From Plantago major (taxonomy: Eukaryota; Streptophyta; Magnoliopsida; Lamiales; Plantaginaceae), in assembly GCA_026545765.1 (NCBI GenBank), contig JAIFAC010000183.1:87436-151435 (forward strand): a stretch of 64,000 nt of DNA. Direction: 5' to 3'. The translations under genes and the position numbers were made by a program. The notes under the pieces were generated by a model. That model had not been told where the DNA came from and did not search any database. It saw only the letters and a program-made list of their open reading frames with translations. Below, in pieces: positions 56,330 to 64,000 of this stretch; the stretch's first letter is position 1, and each line of letters begins with the position of its first letter.

Positions 56330-56720
56330 GGCGATTCTTACCGAATCTATGAAAACTTTAAAGGCCCAAATGGGTCGGGAGCATCTGACGGTTTAGAGTA
56401 TAATCGAAGCATATTATCAAGGTGAATTTGATATCAAGAATCAATATTGGGCAAAGGTTTTCATAATAGAAATGATAATGAGCCGTCCATGAGAAAAAGT
56501 TCGCTTAGTTTCAACGAAGCGGTTTGCATACATCGGCCTCCTTTAATATGACAATAAACAAGAGCGAGGACATTTATCTCTCCGTGGTCCTCTACATCCC
56601 TTCACCCTTATCTAGACTTTCAAGCGGGTCCATCGACCTAAAGTGAACCCGCCCATACATTCAAAATAATGGTTTTTCGATTGAGCATATACGAACCAAA
56701 TTAACTTGGCGTGACACGTG
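56330..56720 (+). pseudogene. Isolated Helitron helicase C-terminal fragment
   Basis: In changing frames the plus strand reads TESMKTLKAQMG (56348 on), HIIKVNLISRINIGQ (56415-56455), then MTINKS near 56550 followed by SVVLYIPSPL. This is the FAMTINKS..GLYLPSP end block of Helitron helicases. No upstream helicase or Rep part adjoins it, so it is a third, separate remnant. Confidence 0.65.
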
Positions 56721-57217
56721 TAGGATAGTGAAATAAAAAAAAAAGTTGGGGGGGAGGATTGAGGTGGGTGGACCCATATGTTACAAATTGTGTATGTAAA
56801 ATATTAAATTTGTTTGAGGCGGGGGTCCACCTTCATTGCGTTAAAGAATTTGAAAATCAATGAAAAATGTTAATTATGTTTGTGGATTGATATTTTTAGG
56901 TGTGTGTGTGTTGACCCACAAAAATATCAGATACATGCGAAAAATTATTTTAAATGACATGATATTTTTTTTTGGGGAGGTTGTGAATCTTTTTCCGGGG
57001 TTGGGTTGTTGGTCACTGACCCGATTAATTGTGTCATGCATTTTTTTTCAAGTTGGTTCGGGTTAGGCAGTTCTTTTTCTAAACAAATTAGCATTCTGAG
57101 TCGGTGCAGGGTGAGGACACATCGATTATTGAAAAAGTTATAGATGACATATATTTTATTTTCATTCACCGTCAGTATCGGGACCATTTACTTTGTAAAG
57201 TATTTATTGAAATCAAT
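56721..57217. other. No gene seen
   Basis: Two 70-80 codon frames overlap here on opposite strands (56860-57066, 56945-57187); neither has a known motif. Confidence 0.35.
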
Positions 57218-57405
57218 AAATGGACACTTTAAGATTAGCAGTAAAGTAACGTATATGATTAAATAAAAACCATCATCTTATCAACATTTATGTGAATTCT
57301 CACACGTTTTCTACTTTTTACTCATTATTTATTCAAATGTTACCTTCTATCTTATATACTCACTATATGGAATATTTTGAATATAAATTTCAATTTATAT
57401 ATATT
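57218..57405 (+). repeat. Dispersed direct repeat, copy 2
   Basis: Partner of 53283-53470. Differences are a few substitutions and single-base gaps. Confidence 0.75.
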
Positions 57406-57535
57406 GAGTTTGTTATGATTGAAAATTAACTTTATTAGATTACGTATGATAAAGATCTTTAGGTCTTTGCATAGTCGTGACGACTTGGTTGCTTTGATCT
57501 TAGTATCATAAGTATTAGCTAATTTTGATGCTACT

Positions 57536-57770
57536 GAGTTGAGTCGTAGAATCAACATAGGGGTGATATTGGTGTTGTTGCTAGGGATAACGGAGGCGAT
57601 GTTATTTCTTGGCGCCAAGATTTGTGTCCTATGGTTTTTTCTAGATGGTGCGGAAGGTTTAACTGACAAATTCGCAACTGAATTGGTTCAAATTTTTCAT
57701 TGGCAACATGTAGTAATTAATTAAAGGGGATTTATCTTTGGTGATTAAATATCTTAAGTCTACATATTAT
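57536..57770 (+). pseudogene. RNase H-like (RVT_3 type) fragment
   Basis: Pieces resemble the RNase H-like domain common in plant LINEs and their derivatives: GVVARDNGGDVI-like at 57560-57600 (needs a frame change), then GAEGLTDKFATELVQIFHWQ (57648-57708), then KGDLSLVIKYL near 57724. Only this domain is seen. It is short and frame-shifted, so the call is tentative. Confidence 0.4.
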
Positions 57771-58199
57771 TGATTTGCGTTTTTTTTTTCTTTTTACAAT
57801 ATAGAAAAGCAAGGCACTTGATGTAGAATTTTGTCCATTAGTAGTTGTTGTGCTCTAATTCTATCTTTTGATTTTTTCATGATCAATCTTTCGAGCTATT
57901 TTTTAATTACATATTTGATTTCAAACAACACCTAAATGTTAAATTTTTCCTATATTCTCAACTGTTACTTTTAGTTGTGAAATGCGACGCATGATTGCAA
58001 GCTTTATTTATTTGATAGACATTTGAAAACTCATGATGGCTAACAAATCGTCTAAATCGAATAAGCGTTTACGCTTTCAAGATCAGACTCCACGAGATGG
58101 AATAAATTTGAATGATAGTGGAAAGTTTTAAATTAAAACTATACTATTTTGAAAATATATTCTACATGTATTAATTGTTTATCTAGTATTTACAGTTCA

Positions 58200-58813
58200 T
58201 ATAACTCTTCTATCATCCGGGCATACAATAGCATTTTTCGCATTTACTTCAATGGATGGAAAATAAACAAGGAAGTCAATAAACGAAAATGTCCTTATTG
58301 CTTTAAGATAGGTTGCTAAAATGATCAAAAAATTGGCTCGCTCTTGCCCAGCGAAGGACAAACTCCAAAAATTAATGACGTTACATATGACCTTTGAACA
58401 CGGAATTGGCAACATGATCAATGCTCTGGTGCGTTTCTTTAAACCTCTACACTCGATTTTATGTATCTTTCACATATTTCATTTCAAACAAATTATTTGT
58501 TATACATCATTTAGTATCCATTAAATTATAGATACTGTTGTAAATAATTAAGCGAACAATGAAAGGTGGTGTGAAAGCGCTTTCTGACATTAATCAAAAC
58601 TATGGTGAAGAGTACAATCCATATGGAAAAGTATACAAGATGGCGGAGATCGCATCTCCTTGAAATGCCGTGAGGTAGGCCTTCAACTTATTGCAAGGCG
58701 TCGGGGATGGGTGAACTTACAATTTTCCTACTACATCGAAATAGCACTATAGTAGAGGGTGATGTCGACAACTTACATGCAAAAATCATATTATGATTGA
58801 GATAAGAAATGGA
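58200..58813 (+). pseudogene. Helitron 2 N-terminal region, part before the CACTA
   Basis: Reads FTSMDGKINKEVNKRKCPYC (about 58243-58303; a zinc-binding-like segment), IGSLLPSEGQTPKINDVTYD (about 58332-58392) and later VEGDVDNLHAK (about 58755-58787), matching the order in Helitron N-terminal sequence. The first part is close to one frame except for a stop near 58318. Confidence 0.75.
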
Positions 58814-60017
58814 CACTACAAAAAAATCGGGTTTAGGGCCGGATAAGCCGTCCCTAAACCCTGCCGATAAATCCCTAAGCGTTAGGACGGATTTGAGACG
58901 GATAGAGGCGATCCTTAAAGCGGGCGTCTCTAACCAAATAGGACGGATAAAATATCGTCCCTATTTGAGACGGATATTATCCGTCCCTAATAGTCAAAGA
59001 CCCTTTTAGGGACGGATAAATATCCGTCCCTAAATAATTTTTTTATTTTATTTTAATACGAATATTTAGACAATTTTATCACGAATATTCAATACGGATA
59101 AACCGATAATTTTATTCAATACAAATAAGCCGATAATTATATACGAATATTCAATACGGATAAAGCAATTTTATACAAATATCTGATACAAATAAACCAA
59201 CAATGATACACTAAATAGAAAATTTCATACAATATTCAATATTCATTATTCAATAATCTGATATACAATTTAATAATTAATACAAGATGAAATTACAAAA
59301 TTAATAAGAAAATTAAAAAAACTAGATCTGGATCTTTGCATCTTGAATGGAGAAGTGAATCTGGTGGTGGGCACGACAGTGGTGGTGATGAGATCTGGAC
59401 GGAGACAGTGGAGGTTCGGAGGCAGTGATACGGCAGTGGAGTGGTGGTGGTGGCGGACAGAGGCAGTGGAGTGGTGGTGGTGGAGGAAGGAGGGAGGTGG
59501 TTGTTGGGTGGGTGGTGGTGGAGGAAGGGTGGTGGAGTGGTGGTGGACGGAGGCAGTGGTGGTGAGGTGGTGTAGTGGTGGTGGAGGTGGTGGAGTGGTG
59601 GAGGCGGAGAGCCCGTGGTGGTGGAGTGGTGGTCGAGCGGTGGTGGGCCAGTAGGAGTGGTGGTGGTGGAGTGGGAGAGAAGGAGAGAAGGAGAAGGAGT
59701 GGTTAGTGAGTGTGGGAGGAAGAGAGTTTATTAGGGTTTACGATGGTGATCTATCGTCCTAAATTAGGAGACGGATAGATCTATCAAATCTAATTTTTTT
59801 TTTTGGGTCAGCATTGGGGCGGATAGAATTATCCGTCTCTAAATTTAGACGGATAATTCTATCGTCCCTAAATAGGGACGGATTACTCATCCGTCCCTAT
59901 TTGAGACGGACTAGAGGCGGACTAGGGGCGGATAGGCTGTCAGTCCCTAAACACCACCGATTAGTCCCTAAGTTGGGGCCAGTTTTTATCGTCCTAAATC
60001 CGGTTATTCTTGTAGTG
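58814..60017. mobile_element. Complete non-autonomous CACTA (En/Spm) element
   Basis: 1204 bp with tips CACTACAAAAAAATCGGGTT and, at the right, CGGTTATTCTTGTAGTG. Flanked by a perfect 3 bp target duplication GGA (58811-58813, 60018-60020). Both ends carry many copies of GGGACGGATAA / TTATCCGTCCC in both directions, the subterminal transposase sites. The middle (59340-59700) is a GTGGTGGTGG-rich tract that opens a Trp/Gly frame of no meaning. No transposase. Removing it rejoins the Helitron text IEIRNG and LKHIA. Confidence 0.93.
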
Positions 60018-60360
60018 GGAGATTTGAAGCACATAGCGAGTTTCTTGATGCTACCTTATTTTCAATATCCACTATGTTTAGTCCATGGAGAAGATGGATG
60101 GTATATCGATATTGAGATAAGTATTGTGAGTAAGATGCAAATCTAATTCTAAGGTAGTTCTTAGCTTTAGAATACAAGATAGGAGAATGAAGGTCATCAA
60201 CTCATACTTAGCAAGGCGTCATTATTCTGATTCATTGTTGATTCTAGAGGAGATATTATATTAGGAGGACTTTATGCTCCATTTTGAGAGCTAGAAGAGA
60301 TAATGTTCTCCAAATGGATTCCATCGATATCATATCATTGATGCTTAGGGTCGAACTTCT
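60018..60360 (+). pseudogene. Helitron 2 Rep N-terminal region, part after the CACTA
   Basis: Continues with LKHIASFLMLPYFQYPLCLV then HGEDGWYIDIEIS (60027-60120). The family motif here is LQYPLLFPYGEDGW. The following GHQLILSKA resembles the line ending LFQQF seen in Helitron 1. It then decays. Confidence 0.75.
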
Positions 60361-60429
60361 CAATCAAGATTTGCTATACCATTTAAGATCCATTTAAACT
60401 TGGCATGCGATGATTAAGCTGATTCTTAT

Positions 60430-60980
60430 ACCTTTGTCTACTCGAAACAAAGGTTATTATAGGGAGTTAGGGGAGACTGACGACAATATGCATTGTTTTG
60501 AAGCGTCGATAGGAGTTTGAGGATTTTATGGATCGACCGACCACACCATTAATTGAGGGTTTTGGTTATTGTATTTTGCGGAGACTTTGAGGCGGATACT
60601 ACCGGTGGTTCCGGAGGGTGTAGATCGACATTATTCTTGTAATATGCTCATCAAAATTTAGGATTTGTGTGAGTACTCGGACTCACAAGAACATGTTGCA
60701 TGTAACTAAATGTATCTTTCACTTATGGTAAATTTTATTTTAGTAATTTGTATCTTTCTTTATATTTTATTAAGTGTGTTTTGTATTTTTAAGTGATGCG
60801 TTAACAACTAAGATCGTAGGACGAGAGAATTCACAAATTGGAGACTACGGGTTGGTGATGGAGTTGTGGTCATAATGGCGATGAGTTGATATCGAAGATG
60901 CGGAGGACATTCTTTTTCAAGTAGTGAGTGATCATATTCCTAAGCACATATCCGTCCTTACTTGAGCTATAAAGTAAGAT
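60430..60980 (+). pseudogene. Misplaced Helitron helicase centre, copy 1
   Basis: Reads NMHCFEA..DRSLR (60488-60520), then VFCGDFR.ILPVVPEG (60565-60625), then CEYSDSQEHVACN (60672-60710). An intron-like or filler stretch follows, then LRVGDGVV and DIEDAEDILFQVVSD (60845-60935). In a normal helicase the CFEALDRSLRD and GGDFRQILPV blocks come after Walker A, but here they precede the Rep end and the Walker A region. So this block is out of order. Confidence 0.7.
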
Positions 60981-61009
60981 TATGCATGATTACGATGTAA
61001 CATGTATAC

Positions 61010-61570
61010 TCGAAGAAACAAAGCTTATTATATGAGGCGAGGCTATAGTGATCAACATGCATTGTTTTGAAGCGAATGTAGGAGTTTGAGAAATGTTATG
61101 CATTGACTAGCCACACCATTAAGTGATTTGATTATTGTATTTGGCGGATACTTTAGGCGAATCTTGTAAGTGGTTCCACGGTCTAGATACATCATTATGA
61201 ATGCATCAATATACTCATAACAAATTTGGGATTCATATGAGGTCCTAAGACTTACAAAGAACATGCTGTTGTATGTAACTAAATATTTGTTTCACTTATG
61301 GTAATTTTGATTTTAGTAATTTGTACCTTCCTTTATATTTTATTAAGTGTTTTTCTTTTTGTGTTTTGTATCTTGGTACATTAATAATTGAGATTCAAGA
61401 GGCAGAGAATTCACATAGTGGATAATGCAGTTGGTGATGGAGTTGTCGGCGGTGTTAATCGGTGAGATTGATATCAAGATGCGGAGGACATTCTTATTCA
61501 AGAAGTGTGTGATCTATTCTACCATGGTCCAAGCACATATCCATCCTTACTTGAGCATATATCTAATCCA
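61010..61570 (+). pseudogene. Misplaced Helitron helicase centre, copy 2 (tandem)
   Basis: A second, diverged copy of 60430-60980, same direction: NMHCFEA at 61048, a damaged FGG.FRRIL block near 61140-61165, the shared filler TATTTTATTAAGTGT (60769 and 61335), and the VGDGVV..IDI..EDILIQ region (61428-61505). It contains more stops than copy 1. Confidence 0.7.
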
Positions 61571-61699
61571 TATCTTGATTCACATTATTTCCAAAATAAA
61601 TTAACACATATCTAATCCATATCTCTTATCATGGACTACAATTCATTATATTATTGTATATATATTTATTTAATTGATAAAATTGGGTTAGTTTCAAGT

Positions 61700-62690
61700 A
61701 TATATTCAAAGGCGATAAGATTGGGTTAAACTTCATTGATCGAGAAAATGGGGATAAGGTCATGAGGCGTATGAATTGCCGTTATATGTCTCCATGCAAA
61801 TCAATGTGGAGGATATTAGAGTCATTGCATTATACAATTTATGTTGTTAGCGATTATCGTTTCATTTGGAGAATGACGATCTGTTTCTTTCAAAGATGGT
61901 GAATGCATGCGGATGTAAAACAAAGCGATGTCGAACAATCACAGTTCTTGCGTGGTTCCAAAGTGAACAAAATAGATCCTCGGCGGAAGGCGACTTATAC
62001 TAAAATTCCTCGCTATCATTGTTGGAAAGCGAACATAAAATATATCATATATGTAAACAAAGAAACAAGGTTTCGATATAATGGTGTTGGTATTTGTGCG
62101 AATATCACAATGATGCATGTGAAGCTATGGGCATCTTATTCAATTATGGAAGTATATTAGTGGTTTTAAAGGGCAGTCTATGGGAATATCTACGAGTTTT
62201 TCGTCACCTTTTCATAACCATGTTGTTATCGCATAACATGTAGAGGCACGAGGAAGTGTGGAACAAAACATGAAATTTATTATCATACGACATTATGTAC
62301 AATCAACAAAGGTTACTTAGCAATTATCTGGTACAATAAATTTAAAGACTATATTACCCATTCCTGACCAATGACAATCAATTTAATTTTGTATGTAATT
62401 GTCATGTAACGATAGAGAACTCTCCATCGGGTTTGAAACTCACGATGAACAAATAAAAAAACATTGCTATTATGCAAGTAGAGATTCTAGAAGAAAAGCG
62501 CAACAATCTCGGTTCATTTGACGATATGCGTGCGGATGAGTACATTATATATGACTACAAATCCATTCATTTTATTAGATGTTCTATGTTAGAATTGCAA
62601 TGGAGCACAACACGATGGTTTATATATATTCTGATTGACTTATGGATAACATCTCATATATATGAAATTATGTCTATTGTCAATTGTCAA
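61700..62690 (+). pseudogene. Helitron 2 Rep end and link to helicase
   Basis: Reads RENGDKVMRRMNCRYMSPCK (61742-61802), SMWRILESL (61803-61830), then VNKIDPRRKATYTKIPRYHC (61963-62022; in Helitron 1 the matching line is NKVDPEARKLMYPKLP). It continues with SHNM and EVWNKT (62231-62267), then LLSYDIMYNQQRLLSN near 62277-62325. This is the normal order up to the helicase. Confidence 0.75.
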
Positions 62691-64000
62691 AATGGCAAAA
62701 TATTCTTCTTATACATCGTGGAGGGACCACAAAAACCTTTACATGCATGGAGAGCGATGTGCTCTGGTTTGAGGCTAGAAGATATTGTACTTCGATTGGG
62801 ATTGCATCACTCCTTCTTTATAAAGGTAGAATGGTAGTTGGCATATTGAGTTGAATATCATTGCAAAATCATGAGGACTCGACATGCAATAAGCGATGAT
62901 TGAGGTCAGAACGCTCGAGGAGGCTTGACTTATTATTTGGGATAAGGCTCCATGAGCAAACATTATTTGAAGTGATCGATAGGAGCTTGAAGGATGTAAT
63001 AACATTCGGTGAGCCATTTGATGGGAGTGGTGATTGTCCTCGTGAGAACTTAGATATATTTTATACATTGTTCCGGGAGGAATATTTATAATATTGTGCA
63101 TGCCTCTATGCTCTTCTAGGATATGAGGCGTTGTGAGGTGCTTGGTTGACAGAACATGAGATTGCGGGTAAATGACCGTCTTATCTATATACCATATATA
63201 CTTATCTCATATTTAACTATCATTTTTAAGTCCAATTTAATCCTACACACTGGTTCGTAATCTCTCTAAAATTTAAGAGGCGAAGAATTACGATGAGTGG
63301 ATAACACGGTGGGTGATGGCATTGCCGAACCTAGCGTGGGTTGATATCAAGATCTAGAAGGTTTACTTTTTGAGAAGTAAGTCATCGATTCAACTATTGT
63401 AGATAGTACATATCCTTCGTTGTTGTATCCCTTGGCGATCCATCACTTGACCTGTATATTTCATCACCCAGAATGTTCTTTTTATATACAAATGAAATAT
63501 TTGATGATATAAATCAATTTTTCGTGAAGATGTCGAGAGATAGCGTTGAATATTTGGCGTATATATAGCATTGCTATGGAAGATAATTTTGAGAAACGGT
63601 CTCGAACATGTTTTCATAGAATTTTCAACATTAATTGCTCTGAATTGCCTAACCACTAGGATCATACTAAAGGTTGGGTGTAGGATAATGCTTATGAGAA
63701 ATATTGATCGAATTTGAGAATTGTGCAGATGGAACAAGGCTCCTGGTTACCAATCTTGGGAAGCATATCATACGAGCGATATGATATCTTGAATCAGCGA
63801 TATGTGTCGAAAGTTTTGATTAGAAGATGATGATGAACGCTACGTGAGATGAAGTTCTATCGATTGATTGGGCAGTTCCCCATATTACTTTGCTTTACTA
63901 TGACCATATATGAGAAAGGACATTCGCTCTCTCCTGCATCCGGCCTCTACCTCCCTCGACAAATTGTCGAGTTAAATGTCGCTCTTTCTAGAGTTACCGC
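62690..64000 (+). pseudogene. Helitron 2 helicase region
   Basis: After a damaged Walker A comes WRAMCSGLRLEDIVL (62749-62790), then EDSTCN (62873-62890), then EQTLFEVIDRSLKDVITFGE (62955-63014), the block that in intact helicases follows the DEAPM Walker B. NMRLRVND near 63149 and VGDGIAEPSV (63312-63340) follow, then IVDSTYPSLL (63400-63430) and LLVTNLGKHII (63743-63775). The MTI..K..S block at 63900-63935 runs toward the edge. It is the third copy of the helicase centre in this element and the only one in its proper place. Confidence 0.78.

Larger units (their letters stand above)
58030..64000 (+). mobile_element. Helitron 2, decayed Rep/helicase element, runs off the window
   Basis: From a possible start MANKSSKSNKRLRF (58037) the plus strand follows the Helitron protein from its N-terminal region to the helicase C terminus at the window edge. 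It is interrupted by a complete CACTA element (58814-60017) and by two out-of-order helicase blocks (60430-60980, 61010-61570). All frames are broken. It is the same superfamily as Helitron 1, but sequence differences show separate copies. The 3' end lies beyond 64000. Confidence 0.8.

Noticed and set aside
59343-59654. Trp/Gly-rich 103-residue protein
   Set aside because: Translation of the GTGGTGG-rich core of the CACTA element; no homologue expected.
1-64000. CRISPR array, bacterial operon or prophage
   Set aside because: No regularly spaced repeats with unique spacers, no ribosome-binding sites, and genes have spliceosomal introns; this is plant nuclear DNA.

Overview
This is a gene-poor, AT-rich stretch of a plant nuclear genome, most likely a dicot. 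The evidence is spliced genes with GT..AG introns, a potato-inhibitor-I family, a WAT1/UMAMIT transporter family, and plant transposons of nearly every order (SIRE-type and other Copia elements, hAT, Harbinger, Stowaway, Mutator-like, CACTA, Helitron, a LINE tail). I could not fix the species.

Layout. 278-10712 is a 10.4 kb SIRE/Maximus-type Copia retrotransposon on the minus strand, with two LTRs of about 830 bp, a tRNA-Met-like primer site and an extra envelope-like frame after pol; all its frames are broken. 10931-13430 is a truncated second Copia (3' LTR, RNase H, RT) split by a 781 bp hAT-type element with a perfect 8 bp target duplication. From about 13.4 to 24.3 kb lie two copies of one ancestral segment. 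Each carries a small potato-inhibitor-I gene (14365-14637 and 20465-20728, plus strand) followed by a WAT1-like gene in the opposite direction. In unit 1 the transporter is reduced to a last-exon scrap (15162-15265). In unit 2 it is a complete seven-exon gene of 384 codons (21900-24313). A second, tandem WAT1-like gene at 32679-35367 keeps all seven exons and a matching TATA region but has frame-breaking small deletions. A third Copia (24808-29448) sits between the two transporter genes.

35-48 kb is mostly non-coding: several MITEs, a long-TIR Mutator-like element (38385-39331), a LINE 3' tail with a perfect 9 bp target duplication, Stowaways and long (AT)n tracts. From 49 kb to the right edge the plus strand carries decayed Helitron Rep/helicase sequence: Helitron 1 (49030-52550, split by a Stowaway), an isolated helicase tail (about 56330-56720), and Helitron 2 (58030 to beyond the window). 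Helitron 2 is split by a complete 1204 bp non-autonomous CACTA element and carries two extra out-of-order copies of the helicase centre.

The genes most likely to be functional are the two inhibitor genes and the first WAT1-like gene. The inhibitors would act on serine proteases; the transporter would move auxin or amino acids across a membrane. I see no operon-like or novel multi-gene system. The most unusual items are the cysteine-rich inhibitor pair with a changed reactive loop, a short repeated motif saturating the SIRE element, and the rearranged Helitron 2.
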